From Polyangia bacterium (GTDB lineage Bacteria; Myxococcota_A; Polyangia; Nannocystales; Nannocystaceae), in contig JAUHWG010000013.1 of assembly GCA_030424595.1 (NCBI GenBank), positions 1-64,000 on the forward strand: a stretch of 64,000 nt of DNA, given 5' to 3'. Each line of letters begins with the position of its first letter. Within the stretch, counting starts at the first letter, position 1. The translations under genes and the position numbers were made by a program. The notes beneath the pieces are model-generated. The model worked only from the letters and a program-made list of their open reading frames with translations, had not been told where the DNA came from and did not search any database. This document shows, one piece after another, positions 16,547 to 26,446 of the stretch.

Positions 16547-19500
16547 GTGCACCTCCTCGTCGCACTCGCGTGGCCGGCTGCGGCCGTCGCGATCGGTCGT
16601 CGCTGGCGGATCGCAGAGCCGACGAGCGGAGCGGTCGAGACCGTGGTGGTCGCGACCGCGTCGACGCTCATTCTCGCTGGGCTTGTGGGTGTCCTCCTCG
16701 GCGCCCTCGGGCGCTTCTCCGCCCCTCCTCTCGCCGTCACCGGAGCCATCCTCGCGGCGCTCCTGTGGCCTCGCGGTCAAGCGCTCGTCCCGCGACCAGC
16801 GCCCCAGCTCCGCGCACCAGCGATCGCCCTGGTCGTCATCGTCCTAGGCGGCCTCGCCCTCCGCGCTCCGCTCCACAGCGCAGCCCTCGCGGGTCGCGAT
16901 CAGGGGACCTACGTTCTCCGCGCGCAGCACCTCCTGCGAAGCGGCGGCTTCCAGCTCCGCGACCCGGTTCTCGCGGCCGCTGGCGCCGCTCCGGAGAGCC
17001 CCGGCTCTATCGATCTCCTCGGCCTCTACCCGACCGACGGCGATCCCTGGCGGCAGGGGATCTACGAGGGCGCCTACCGCCCCGGGCTCTACCTGACCGA
17101 TCGCGAGAGCGGCTCGATCGCGCCGCAGTTCCTGCACATGCACCCGACCCTCCTCGCGATCTGGGGGATCGTCTTCGGCCCGTCCCAGCTCGCAGGGATC
17201 CTCTACCTCTACGCCGCGCTGAGCATCCTCGCGATCGCGGCGGTCGCAGCTCGACTCTGGCCACAGCGGCGCTGGGCGGCTCCCCTCGCCGCCGCTCTCT
17301 TGGCGACCATGCCCTTGGTCATCTGGGTCCAGCGGACGCCGCTCACCGAGGCGCTCGTCCTCCCGCTCGGCCTCAGCGCGCTCCTGGTCGCCCTCGCCTC
17401 GCGGCGCGACTGGATCACCGCCGTCCTCCTGGGCTCACTTGGATGGATCCGCGGCAACGCCTGGCTCGCCGCGCCGCTCGTCCTCGCCGTCCTCTGGTTT
17501 CGCCGCGCCGAGGAGCGCCGGTCAGGGCCGCTGCTCTACGGCCTCGCGCTGACGGCGAGCCTCATCCTCCACGCCTACTCGGTCTTCCCCTACCTCTACG
17601 ACGAGCTCCACCGGCAGCTGGGCGACGTCATCGCCCTCCGCCCGCCGACGCTCGTCGTCCTTCCTCTCGCGGGTCTCGCCCTCTGGGCGCTGGTCGATCG
17701 CCTGATCGCGACGCCGCTCCGAAGCCGCTTTCAGGGCCTCCGTCGCCAGCTCCCGCGGCTCCTCATCATCGCCGGCGCCGCGGCGATCGGGATCTTCCTG
17801 GTCGGCCAGCCGACGCCGCTGCAGCGCCCCTTCTCTCGCCTCGACCCGGCGCTCGCCGGACTCAGCCTGCCGCTGCTCGTCGCCGCGGGCCTCGGAGCGC
17901 TCCGCCTCCTCCTTCGACCGCCGGTCGCCTCGACCTGGACGCTCGCCCTCTCCAGCCTCCCGGCGACGACGCTCCTCCTCTACTCCCAGCGCAACCTGCC
18001 GCAGGCGGGGCTCTTCTACTACGGCCGCTATCTGACGCCGGAGCTCGCCCCGCTCGCAATCCTCCTCGCGGTCTACGCCCTGCTGGGGCTCGTCGAGCTC
18101 GTCGAACGTCGGGTCGCCGGTCGCCGCATCCAGGCGCTCCTGCGCGTCCTCCCGCCGACGCTCCTCCTCGGCGCCGTCAGCCTGCCCCTCGTCCTCCACC
18201 CGATCGTCCGCGTCCAGGAGCACGCCGGCTCGGAGCGCATGGTCGAGGCTATCGCCGCAGCACTCCCCAGAGGCGCCATCGTGCTCGCTGGCGGTGAGGG
18301 CTGGCACAGCTCCCACGCCTTCAACCAAGTCGGCGGCGCCCTGGTCCTCGGCCACGATGTCGGCGTCCTCCCCTACCGCAGCGCCGAGGTCGCCTACGCC
18401 ACGCTCCACGCCCTCCTCGTCGACGACACGCTCGCCCGGCCGTCGCCTCCGCGCGTCTTCCTCCTCCTCGGCGAGGCCAGCCACGCCTACACGCGCGAGT
18501 CTGACGGAGCGCTCATCGCCGCGATCGACGATCTGCTCCCTCCCCCCTTTCGCGCCCGCCCCGTCGGCCTCTACGAACTCTACACCGATCGCCTGACGCC
18601 GGAGGTCGAGGCCGTCCCGACCCGCGTCACCCGGTCGGCGCTTCGCCTCGGCCTCTTTGAGGTCGTGGTCGATCCAACGCTGCGAGCGCCCCGGAGCTGG
18701 CGCTTCGCCGACGGGGAGTCTGTCGGCGACGGCCCGCTCCCGCTGAAGAAGGCGACCTGGCGAGGAGGACATCTCTGCCTCGACCCCAAGCGCGACCTCA
18801 CGATCACCCTCCCGGATCCGCCCGACGCCGCCGCCCTCGTTCTCGAGGGCGCCCCCGGCGAGCACGGCAGCGCCGCCCAGTGGCAGGTCCGGCTCGGCAA
18901 GAAGAGGCGGGCCGATCTCAAGCCGCCGCCGCGAGTCCGCGAGCGAGGCACCCTCGGCCCGATCCCCCTCAACCCCGACGCTGACGAGCCGACCCGCTCG
19001 ATCAGGGTGCGCGGCTCCTCGCAGGCCCGAGGCTCCGCGGACTGTCCGCACGGACAGCTACGTGAGCTCCGCCTCCTCCCGCGACCTAGCGCATCCGCGT
19101 CGCCCCGCGAGACCATCGCCCAGTCCTGGGCCCCACCGCGCGACCTCGGCCACCCGCCGAAGCGAGCGACCTGGGTCCGCGGTCGCTCCCTCTCCCGCCT
19201 CCGCCCCGGCATCCGACCGGCTCCGAAGCTCGACGGGCTCTCGCTCGTCCTCGAAGCAGACGAGGCCACGACCTTCCCGCGGACCGAGCTTCCGCCAGGG
19301 CCGGGGGTCTGGATCGCCCACCTCACACGTCTACGCGACGGGCCGACATCCCTGGAGCTCCGCGTCGACGGAGCCTTGCTCGTCGACCTCGCCCTGCCGC
19401 AGGAGCACACCCGGTCGTGGCAGAGCCCGCCGATCCCGTGGAGCGCCGGGAGCTCCGCGGCCTCCGTCACGATCACGCTCCGGGGTCCCCCGGGCGCCGC

Positions 19501-19558
19501 CATCTCGCTCCGTGATCTCGCCTTCTTCAGCGACGAGCCCCTCGCGAACAGCCCCTAG
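16547..19558 (+). CDS. polytopic glycosyltransferase-like membrane protein
   Basis: A 1003-residue protein. The first ~530 residues hold ten or more membrane helices with an early extracytoplasmic loop AGRDQGTYVLRAQHLL. The Asp after Arg in this loop and the overall topology resemble ArnT/PMT-type (GT39/GT-C) lipid-linked sugar transferases. The remaining ~470 residues are soluble and extracytoplasmic, with beta-sandwich-like segments. The catalytic family cannot be proved by eye. Start GTG 16547 gives VHLLVALAWPAAAVAIG as TM1 and carries the TATCCT box. In-frame ATGs at 16475 and 16511 are alternatives. The gene is transcribed away from ilvE. Confidence 0.75.
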   Translation: MHLLVALAWPAAAVAIGRRWRIAEPTSGAVETVVVATASTLILAGLVGVLLGALGRFSAPPLAVTGAILAALLWPRGQALVPRPAPQLRAPAIALVVIVLGGLALRAPLHSAALAGRDQGTYVLRAQHLLRSGGFQLRDPVLAAAGAAPESPGSIDLLGLYPTDGDPWRQGIYEGAYRPGLYLTDRESGSIAPQFLHMHPTLLAIWGIVFGPSQLAGILYLYAALSILAIAAVAARLWPQRRWAAPLAAALLATMPLVIWVQRTPLTEALVLPLGLSALLVALASRRDWITAVLLGSLGWIRGNAWLAAPLVLAVLWFRRAEERRSGPLLYGLALTASLILHAYSVFPYLYDELHRQLGDVIALRPPTLVVLPLAGLALWALVDRLIATPLRSRFQGLRRQLPRLLIIAGAAAIGIFLVGQPTPLQRPFSRLDPALAGLSLPLLVAAGLGALRLLLRPPVASTWTLALSSLPATTLLLYSQRNLPQAGLFYYGRYLTPELAPLAILLAVYALLGLVELVERRVAGRRIQALLRVLPPTLLLGAVSLPLVLHPIVRVQEHAGSERMVEAIAAALPRGAIVLAGGEGWHSSHAFNQVGGALVLGHDVGVLPYRSAEVAYATLHALLVDDTLARPSPPRVFLLLGEASHAYTRESDGALIAAIDDLLPPPFRARPVGLYELYTDRLTPEVEAVPTRVTRSALRLGLFEVVVDPTLRAPRSWRFADGESVGDGPLPLKKATWRGGHLCLDPKRDLTITLPDPPDAAALVLEGAPGEHGSAAQWQVRLGKKRRADLKPPPRVRERGTLGPIPLNPDADEPTRSIRVRGSSQARGSADCPHGQLRELRLLPRPSASASPRETIAQSWAPPRDLGHPPKRATWVRGRSLSRLRPGIRPAPKLDGLSLVLEADEATTFPRTELPPGPGVWIAHLTRLRDGPTSLELRVDGALLVDLALPQEHTRSWQSPPIPWSAGSSAASVTITLRGPPGAAISLRDLAFFSDEPLANSP

Positions 19559-19680
19559 CAGACCATCGCAAAGGTCCCGTGTGCTCTCGCGCCGCGATCC
19601 TCGGTCCTCTTCCCGCTGCGGTCGGAGCATCGCCCCCCACGGCTCACGCCACTTTCGCCGCGGGTCCAAGAGCGCTCGAG

Positions 19681-19686
19681 TATCCT
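19681..19686 (+). promoter_or_regulatory. -10-like TATCCT, leaderless start
   Basis: TATCCT ends 7 nt before ATG 19694, with no Shine-Dalgarno present. Confidence 0.5.
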
Positions 19687-19693
19687 CAGCGCC

Positions 19694-20467
19694 ATGCGCC
19701 CGCTCGCCGTCGTCACCGGAGCCAGCCGAGGGATCGGCCTGGCGATCGCCGCTCACCTCGCGGACACCCACGATCTGATCATCGTCGCCCGCGATCCCCA
19801 GCGCCTCGAACGCAGCGCTCGCGAACACCTCGCCGAGGCGACGCTCGTCGCCCAGGAGACCGCGGATCTCAGCACCCGCGACGGCGCCCAGGCCCTCGCG
19901 TCTGCGCTTGTGAAGCTCGCGGAGAGCCATGGCCGGACGATCAACGTCCTCGTCAACAACGCGGGGATGGCCGCCTCTGCTCCGCTCCAACGCAGCGATG
20001 ACAAGCTCTTCGACCGCCTCCTCGCGGTCAACGCTCGGGCCCCCTACACCCTCGCGCGCGCCCTGATCCCGGGCATGATCGAGGCGGGCGGCGGCCGAGT
20101 GATCAACATCGCCTCGACCGCAGCCCTCAAGGGTTATGCCTACACCTCCGCCTACTCCGCCAGCAAAGCCGCCGTGCTCGGCTGGACACGCGCCCTCGCC
20201 GTCGAGCTCGCCCGTGCCGGGGTCACCGTCAACGCCGTCTGTCCGGGCTTCACCGACACCGACATCGCCAGCGATGCGATCGCGACCATCCAACGCACGA
20301 CCGACCGGAGCGCCGCCGAGGCCCAGGCCTCGCTCGCCCGCTTCTCGCCACAGCGACGCCTCCTCGACCCAGCCGAGGTCGCGGCCCTCGTCGGCTACCT
20401 CGCCTCACCGGCAGCCGCGGCGATCAACGGTCAGGCCCTCGCGATCGACGGCGGCGAGACGGCCTAG
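19694..20467 (+). CDS. short-chain dehydrogenase/reductase
   Basis: A 257-residue classical SDR. The NAD(P)-binding TGASRGIG (8-15), the structural NNAG (88-91) and the catalytic triad S141, Y154 and K158 (YSASK) are all present, as is the PGFTDTDI motif after the active site. Overall text is closest to 3-oxoacyl-ACP reductase / 3-hydroxybutyrate dehydrogenase types; the substrate is not predictable. The ATG is leaderless by the TATCCT spacing. It stands alone between intergenic gaps. Confidence 0.9.
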   Translation: MRPLAVVTGASRGIGLAIAAHLADTHDLIIVARDPQRLERSAREHLAEATLVAQETADLSTRDGAQALASALVKLAESHGRTINVLVNNAGMAASAPLQRSDDKLFDRLLAVNARAPYTLARALIPGMIEAGGGRVINIASTAALKGYAYTSAYSASKAAVLGWTRALAVELARAGVTVNAVCPGFTDTDIASDAIATIQRTTDRSAAEAQASLARFSPQRRLLDPAEVAALVGYLASPAAAAINGQALAIDGGETA

Positions 20468-20673
20468 CGCCCCCGTTGCAACGAAGCCCGCGCCACCTCT
20501 CGTCGCGATCGTCCGAGCCTCGACCCGAGCAGACCGCGAACGTCGCCCGCCCCCTCGCGCCGCTATCGTCGGTCCTCTCGCCTGGGACGAAGCGCGCCCG
20601 TCCCGGGCTGCACTGCGAGTTGTGGCGGTACGGGGAGGGCGACGAGGGTTCGAGCGACTCTCGCCACGGGCCG

Positions 20674-21105
20674 CTAGTCGTCGCTGCGGATCCGCCGACT
20701 GCGCTTCTTCTCGCCGGCGTGCCGCTTCTCGGTCAGTCGGCGGGCCTTCGCCGCCCGCGAGGGTTTGGTCGCACGCCGCCGCCTGGGACGACGACCGGCG
20801 TGCTCGAGGAGGGTGATGAGCTTGCTGTGGGCGTCGGCGAGGTTGCGCGCCTGATCCCGGGTCAATGTGCTCGTGATGACCAGCTCATCGCCGGTCGTCA
20901 TGAACCGTCCTGCGATCGAGCGGAGCCGGAGGAGCATCTCCTCCTGGAGGCCCTCGATGTCGGTGATCGAGACCCTCAGCTCGACCTTGCTCGCGACCTT
21001 GTTGACGTTCTGACCGCCAGGGCCCGACGACCGAGTCGCGCGCCAATGCATGGCTGACGGGGCGACGCGGATCCCGTAGGCGCGGATGTTGATCTCCGGG
21101 AGCAC
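20674..21105 (-). CDS. arfB: ArfB/YaeJ-type peptidyl-tRNA hydrolase, ribosome rescue
   Basis: A 143-residue small class-I release-factor homologue. The catalytic GGQ (residues 30-32) sits in SSGPGGQNVNKVASKVEL. There is no codon-recognition domain, and the C-terminal ~35 residues are very basic (RRPRRRRATKP, EKKRSRRIRS), as needed to enter the empty mRNA channel of stalled ribosomes. GTG 21105 lies 13 bp after the kinase stop codon, so the gene sits at the end of that transcription unit. The upstream in-frame extension to 21780 is antisense noise over the kinase gene. Confidence 0.9.
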   Translation of the reverse strand: MLPEINIRAYGIRVAPSAMHWRATRSSGPGGQNVNKVASKVELRVSITDIEGLQEEMLLRLRSIAGRFMTTGDELVITSTLTRDQARNLADAHSKLITLLEHAGRRPRRRRATKPSRAAKARRLTEKRHAGEKKRSRRIRSDD

Positions 21106-21118
21106 GACGAACCGCTTA

Positions 21119-24100
21119 TCACAGGCCGGGCGCGAGCGTGGCGAAGAGCCGCGGCGGCGAGACGACCCCCTGAGCCTCGGCCACCGCCACGGCCGAGTTG
21201 ATGTCCGCGAGGCCAGCATCATCCCCGAGCGCACGGCCGAGGCGCCAGCGCGAAGCCGCGGACCAGAGCGCCATGTCGAGCTCGTCAAACCCCTCGATCG
21301 CCTCGCGATAGGCTGCGACAGCGCGCGCCTGATCCCCCCGCACCATCGCCATGCCCCCGCGGAGGAGCGCCGCAAAGGCGCCAGCCCACGCGACGTCTTC
21401 GCCCTCGATCTTCCGCAGCTCCGACGACGCGACCCGCAGAGCCTTGGGCTCAACCGCGACTGCCCCGAGGGCGACGTTGGCCCGCCAAAAGCGGCCCATG
21501 ATCCGGATGTAGGAACCGCCGAAGCTGATGTTGCCGCGAAACTCCGGCCACTCCGCCGAGAGTCGTCGCCACGCATCCGCGGGGTCGCCAGCGTAGAGGT
21601 CGATCGCGCGCGTCGTGAGGAACGCCCAGGCTCGCTGGACCGCGAAGGTGTCCTCAGGCCAACGCTCGACCGCACATCGCACCTCAGCGCGCGCCGCCCC
21701 CCAGTCGTCGTCCGCGAGGTGGAGAAGCGCCTGCATCCCGACCCGAAGCGTGGTCGAACCGCAAAGGTCGCCGGCCTCATCGACCTCGCTCAGCAGCGCC
21801 GCCCGACGGCCCCGAAGCTCGCTCAACCGGCCGAGGTAGAAGAGCGAGTTGAGCTGGAAGAACGCCCCCATCGTCAGGATGTAGGCCGACCCCTGGTGAC
21901 GGATCCCCAGCTCCTGCGAGGCGGTGACCTGCTCCACACACTCGTGCCAATCACCGCGACCAAAGGCGACGACCGCCGCGCAGAGCCTCCACGTCTCCTC
22001 CGGGCGCACCCCGGTGCAGCGCTCGAGCAGCGCCTCGGACTCGTCTAGGAGACGGGAGACCCGCTCGCCATCGCCGACGTGTGAAGCGAAGGCCGCCTCG
22101 CCGGCGAGGGCTGGCGCGATAAAGTTCGGATCGCCCGCCGCCAACGCGCGTCGGAGATAGCGGGACTGAAAGACCATCGCCCGCAGCGGATCGCTCGCCG
22201 CGAGCCCTTCGCTCGCCACAGAGAGCGTCTCTAGGCGCGCGTACTCGTCGAGCGTCAGCGAGCCAGGATCGCACAGAGAGTAGCTATACCCGCGAAGGCG
22301 CAGCCGCAGCCGCTCTCCGGCGAGGGACAGGGTCGCTCGCGTTCCCCCGCCCGGCCATGACTCGTCGACCTCCCGGAGCACCCCGCGCAGAGCCGTCGTT
22401 CCCCGCTCGATCTCCCCGCAGCGCAGGAGGGTCAGCGCCGCGGAGCGACGCAGCTCGTTCGCCTCCTCGGGCTCAGCCCCGTCCGCGGCGGCAAAGTAGT
22501 GCTCTGCGGACTCACTCCCGAGCCCGAGGTAGGCGAGGGCCGCGGCGAGCCGACGATGGATCCCCCGCAGCTCCGGGCCGACGCTCGCCAGCTCGAGCGC
22601 GCCCGTGAAGAAGCCTACCGCGCGGCGAAACGCGAGCTCGGCCACCGCCTCTTCCCCGGCCTCGATGGTGTAGCGAAGGGCGAGCGGCCGCAGTCCACCC
22701 GCCCGGAAGTGGAGGGCTAGGAGAGATGCCGGCGCCCCCGCCCGCGAGAGCGTCAGGGCGAGGTTCCGGTGGAGCTTCGGCCGCCGCAGCCTCGAGATCC
22801 CGCCGATGATCTCGGCCCGGATGCGCTCGTGAAAGATCTCGATCTCTGTGTCGCCAGAGGTGCTGCGCTCGCAGATGAGATGCGCCGCCTTCAGCCGCGG
22901 GATGATCGAGCGTCCGCCCTGACCGAGCTCCGCGGCCTTCACCGCCAACGCCGGCGCGAGCGGCCGGCCGGTGATCGCCAGGATCTCCAAGAGCGACCGA
23001 GCGCTCTCCGGGAGGCCCGCGAGGCGGTCTCGGATCAGCTGATCCAGCGCGACCACAGCGGCGCTGCCGCTCTTCGATCGGAGATGATGGGCGAGCTCCA
23101 CGAGGAAGAGCGGCACCCCTGCGGCCTCCTCGACGAGCGGCCCGAGCCGCGCATCGTCGACGTCCACCTGGCTGAGCGAGGCGACCAGCGCCCGCGCCTC
23201 GTCGGCGGTCAGACGACCGAGCTCGACGTACTCGACCTTCGGTCCGTCCTCGAGCTCGGCGAGGCTCTGGAGCACTCTGTTGTCGGCGACCCGACCGGCC
23301 CGGATCCCGAGGACGACGAGCACCGGCGGGGCGGAGGGGCCCGACAGGATCTCCCGCAGGAGCATCGCGCTGTCCTCGTCGCTCCACTGGACATCGTCGA
23401 TGACGAGGAGCAACGGCCGCTCGGCGGCGAGGTCTCCGAGGAGCCGACGGAGACCGGCGATCGCTCGGCGCTGGATCTCGGCGGCATCGGCGGAGTGCCC
23501 CGACCCCGACCCCGCTTCAGCGAAGGCGGTGACCCGTCCGAGCACCGGGAAGAGACGGACCATCGCCCAGCTCTCCGGCTGCACGAGGGCCGCGGCCTCA
23601 TCGGGCTCGAGCTCGACGAGCACCCGCGTAAGCCCGTCGATCAGGGGATCGAGCGCCCGGAACGGGACCGACTCCGAGGTGTAGCAACGACCGGAGAGCA
23701 CCCGCGCGTCGAAAGCTCGCTGCATCTCCTCCATGAACTCGAGGAGGAGCGCGCTCTTTCCGATCCCTGACTCGCCGATGATGCACGTGACCCCGGGGCA
23801 GCCGCTCGCGACCACCTCGGCGAGCGAGACGCGGAGCGCCGCGAACTGTCGATCCCTGCCGATCATCGATGATCGGACCGTCGGCGCCTTGACGATCTCC
23901 TGCGGCGGCGGCTCGCCGACACAGGCCCGGATCTCCGCGAGCGATGGACGGTCTGCGGGATCGCGGCTGAGGAGGCCGTCGCAGAGCGCCGCGAGATCTT
24001 CGGGGACGCCTCGGACCCGCCGTGCCACCTGGGGCGCGGCGCTCCTGCACTTGTCCAGGAGCACCTGAAAGCCGCCGCCGTCGAAGGGCAAGGCGCCGAC

Positions 24101-24838
24101 GAGCGCCTCGTAGAGCATCACCCCGACCGCGTACCAATCGCAGTCCTGGCTGAGGCTGTCGCCGGACGCGAGCTCCGGCGCCATATAGGCGGGCGTGCCG
24201 ACGAAGGCCTCGTTCGAGCTCGAGAGGGCCGAGACCTCGCTGGTGTCGCGGACCAGGCCGAAGTCGAGGACCACCGCCCTGCCCTCCGCCGTCACGAGCA
24301 CGTTCGACGGCTTGAGGTCTCGGTGCAGCTTGCCGGCGTCGTGAAGCGCCGCGACGGCGTCGACGAGCTGCGGAAGGACTACGCGGAGGCGGTCGACAAG
24401 CTCTGGAGTGCAGACTCCCGCACTGGCATCGCCACGGACGTAGCGGACCAGGTCGCGACCGTCGACCAGCTCCATCGTGAAATAGGCTTGGGTCCCGCTG
24501 ACGTAGAGCTTGTCGAGGCCGATCAGGTTGGGGTGGGTCACCCCCGCGAGCGCACGAAACTCGTTCTTCAGGTGGTAGAGCATCGTCGGCGAGAAGCCGC
24601 GCAGAGTCTTCAGCGCGACGACCTCGCCAGCCGCGTCGACCGCCTCGTAGACGGCTCCCATGCCGCCGCGGCCGATCCTGCGGACCACCCGATACTCCCC
24701 GAGCCGAGGAGAGTCGGCCTGGATGCCAAAGAGACGCTCGCGCACAGAGGCTTTCACCTGCTGCACTTCGATGCGTGTCGGCAGCGAACGTGCGGCGCCG
24801 AAGCTGGCACCAAGGCCCCTGTCGCCCTTACCCCCCAT
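21119..24838 (-). CDS. Ser/Thr protein kinase fused to AAA ATPase and helical repeat region
   Basis: About 1239 residues. An N-terminal Hanks kinase domain (about 48-310) has IGRGGMG, VALK, HRDLKPSN, DFGLV and APE, so it should be active. A central STAND-like ATPase (about 325-620) has Walker A GESGIGKS and Walker B LLLVIDDVQW. The rest (about 650-1230) is TPR-like alpha-helical repeat. This resembles myxobacterial PknB-AAA_16 regulators that sense a signal through the repeat region. It is divergent from an ECF sigma factor. ATG 24838 is preferred because an extended -10 (TGATAATAT) lies just upstream; ATG 24874 is the alternative. Confidence 0.88.
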   Translation of the reverse strand: MGGKGDRGLGASFGAARSLPTRIEVQQVKASVRERLFGIQADSPRLGEYRVVRRIGRGGMGAVYEAVDAAGEVVALKTLRGFSPTMLYHLKNEFRALAGVTHPNLIGLDKLYVSGTQAYFTMELVDGRDLVRYVRGDASAGVCTPELVDRLRVVLPQLVDAVAALHDAGKLHRDLKPSNVLVTAEGRAVVLDFGLVRDTSEVSALSSSNEAFVGTPAYMAPELASGDSLSQDCDWYAVGVMLYEALVGALPFDGGGFQVLLDKCRSAAPQVARRVRGVPEDLAALCDGLLSRDPADRPSLAEIRACVGEPPPQEIVKAPTVRSSMIGRDRQFAALRVSLAEVVASGCPGVTCIIGESGIGKSALLLEFMEEMQRAFDARVLSGRCYTSESVPFRALDPLIDGLTRVLVELEPDEAAALVQPESWAMVRLFPVLGRVTAFAEAGSGSGHSADAAEIQRRAIAGLRRLLGDLAAERPLLLVIDDVQWSDEDSAMLLREILSGPSAPPVLVVLGIRAGRVADNRVLQSLAELEDGPKVEYVELGRLTADEARALVASLSQVDVDDARLGPLVEEAAGVPLFLVELAHHLRSKSGSAAVVALDQLIRDRLAGLPESARSLLEILAITGRPLAPALAVKAAELGQGGRSIIPRLKAAHLICERSTSGDTEIEIFHERIRAEIIGGISRLRRPKLHRNLALTLSRAGAPASLLALHFRAGGLRPLALRYTIEAGEEAVAELAFRRAVGFFTGALELASVGPELRGIHRRLAAALAYLGLGSESAEHYFAAADGAEPEEANELRRSAALTLLRCGEIERGTTALRGVLREVDESWPGGGTRATLSLAGERLRLRLRGYSYSLCDPGSLTLDEYARLETLSVASEGLAASDPLRAMVFQSRYLRRALAAGDPNFIAPALAGEAAFASHVGDGERVSRLLDESEALLERCTGVRPEETWRLCAAVVAFGRGDWHECVEQVTASQELGIRHQGSAYILTMGAFFQLNSLFYLGRLSELRGRRAALLSEVDEAGDLCGSTTLRVGMQALLHLADDDWGAARAEVRCAVERWPEDTFAVQRAWAFLTTRAIDLYAGDPADAWRRLSAEWPEFRGNISFGGSYIRIMGRFWRANVALGAVAVEPKALRVASSELRKIEGEDVAWAGAFAALLRGGMAMVRGDQARAVAAYREAIEGFDELDMALWSAASRWRLGRALGDDAGLADINSAVAVAEAQGVVSPPRLFATLAPGL

Positions 24839-24848
24839 TGGCGCCCAA

Positions 24849-24857
24849 ATATTATCA
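24849..24857 (-). promoter_or_regulatory. extended -10 TGATAATAT for the kinase gene
   Basis: TGATAATAT on the minus strand has TAATAT ending 10 nt before ATG 24838. This would give a leader of only a few nt. It lies inside the longer open frame that starts at 24874, which argues for the shorter start. Confidence 0.5.
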
Positions 24858-24882
24858 CGGGCGAGCCTGAACATAGGTAACT

Positions 24883-25572
24883 ATGGGGCCTCCTCATTCT
24901 CCGTGGTATCGTGACAGCATCGCGCGCGAGCCCACCGACTTCGATCTCCTGGACGAGTGGCGCGCCGGCGACCGTGACGCCGGTAATCTCCTCTTCGAAC
25001 GTCATTTCGAGGCTATCTGCCGCTTCTTCGCCAACAAGGTCGGCGACAACATCGACGACCTCATCCAGCGGACCTTCCTAGGGTGTATCGAAGGGCGAGA
25101 TCGATTCCGGAAGAAGGCTAGCTTCAGAACCTACCTCTTCGCGGTCGCACACAACGTTCTACGGATGCACTTCCGAGATGCCCGGAAGACCGCGGACCGG
25201 ACGACCGATGAGCCCGACTTCGCAGAGATCTCGCTCGACGACCTGAGCCCCTCCCCGAGCGCCGTTATCGCTGTCCACGAGGAGCAACGCCTCCTCCTCG
25301 AGGCGCTGCGGCGGATCCCCCTCGACTGCCAGGTCGTCCTCGAACTCTACTATTGGGAGGACATGGTCGCCCCCGAGCTCGCCCAGGTCCTCGGGATCCC
25401 CGAAGGCACGGCGCGCTCTCGGCTCCGCCGGGCCCGGGAGCTGCTCAACCAGAAGATGCGCCTCCTCGCCCGCTCGCCGAGCCTCCTCAAGACGACCCTC
25501 AGCGATCTCGAGCATTGGGTCCGATCCCTCCGCGAGCAGCTGACCACGGTCGGCGACGACAGCTCCCACTGA
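24883..25572 (+). CDS. ECF-type RNA polymerase sigma factor
   Basis: A 229-residue sigma-70 family protein. Region 2 (about 22-95) includes FERHFEAICRFFANKVG, DLIQRTFLGCIEG and SFRTYLFAVAHNVLRMHFR. Region 4 (about 128-180) includes LRRIPLDCQVVLELYYWEDM and the helix-turn-helix APELAQVLGIPEGTARSRLRRA. A 45-residue tail follows. No anti-sigma factor gene is adjacent. Instead it is divergent from a kinase-ATPase gene, as in ECF groups controlled by Ser/Thr phosphorylation; that control here is inference. Confidence 0.9.
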   Translation: MGPPHSPWYRDSIAREPTDFDLLDEWRAGDRDAGNLLFERHFEAICRFFANKVGDNIDDLIQRTFLGCIEGRDRFRKKASFRTYLFAVAHNVLRMHFRDARKTADRTTDEPDFAEISLDDLSPSPSAVIAVHEEQRLLLEALRRIPLDCQVVLELYYWEDMVAPELAQVLGIPEGTARSRLRRARELLNQKMRLLARSPSLLKTTLSDLEHWVRSLREQLTTVGDDSSH

Positions 25573-25849
25573 TCTGAGCGAGACCGAGCGAGACCGAGCC
25601 TCGCGCGTCGGACCCTGGTGGGACACCCGCGCCCAACCGCCCGCGCAGGAGCGAGCGAACCGCGAAAATTGTGCCGTTTGCACGGCCTGAATGCGCGAGG
25701 ACGCCCACGTTTTGGCCCTTCTGCATTTTTCGTGATCGATCAAGACGTCGATCGCACTACCAAGAGGACACTCAACCCCAGCGCTGTCACCTCCGTCGGA
25801 CAGGACCACCGTTGCGGGCTACCGAAACCCACAAGACCACCACGACCCC
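25573..25849. other. intergenic region upstream of LuxR-type gene
   Basis: Contains short direct repeats (GAGCGAGACC) right after the sigma gene and a small hairpin GCCGT-TTGC-ACGGC near 25672. No gene is seen. It presumably holds the promoter of the LuxR-type regulator. Confidence 0.4.
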
Positions 25850-26419
25850 ATGACCGAGATGAACTCCGCCGCCGCCACCTCCCAGCCTCAAACTGCTGCT
25901 CGCTGGCCTCAGTCGACGCCCGCTGCTCAGCCGACGCCCGCTGCTCAGCCGACGCCCGAGATCAGCGCCGTCGAGGCTCCGCCACCGTCGATCCGCAACG
26001 CGCTGGTCGACCTCGTGAGCAACTACCGCCGCCCCGCCCTGCTCGCCGATCCCGGCGGCAACGTGGTCGCCCGCAGCAGCGACGCGGAGCAGAACCTCAG
26101 CGACGACCAAGAGGCGCTCTCCTCGTGGCCCCACTTCAAGATCGAGGTGCGCACCGAGGACGGCAACTACACCCTCATGATCCCGGAGCTGGCGGAGAAC
26201 GAGACCTCGCTCAGCCCGCGAAACGTCCAGCTCCCGCCGCGCCTGGCGAAGATCGCTCGCCTGGTGATCTCGGGCTGTACGGACAAGCAGATCGCGACCC
26301 GCACGGGCCTCTCGTTCAGCACGGTCCGCACCTACGTCCGTCAGATCTACCGCCGGCTCAACGTCCACAGCCGGGTCGAGCTGGTCCACGCGACGAGCAT
26401 GGGCCTGACCATCGAGTAG
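25850..26419 (+). CDS. LuxR/NarL-type HTH transcriptional regulator
   Basis: A 189-residue protein ending in a GerE/LuxR helix-turn-helix (about 125-185): LPPRLAKIARLVISGCTDKQIA, RTGLSFSTVRTYVRQIYRRLNVHSR. The N-terminal ~45 residues are low complexity and include an 18-bp DNA tandem repeat coding TPAAQP. The middle (about 50-115) looks like a small PAS-like or otherwise unrecognised sensor segment (PALLADPGGNVVARSSDAE). There is no receiver domain. Located just downstream of the ECF sigma factor on the same strand with a ~280 bp gap, it may have its own promoter. Confidence 0.88.
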   Translation: MTEMNSAAATSQPQTAARWPQSTPAAQPTPAAQPTPEISAVEAPPPSIRNALVDLVSNYRRPALLADPGGNVVARSSDAEQNLSDDQEALSSWPHFKIEVRTEDGNYTLMIPELAENETSLSPRNVQLPPRLAKIARLVISGCTDKQIATRTGLSFSTVRTYVRQIYRRLNVHSRVELVHATSMGLTIE

Positions 26420-26446
26420 CTCACAGCCGAGTCGAGTCGCAGATGT

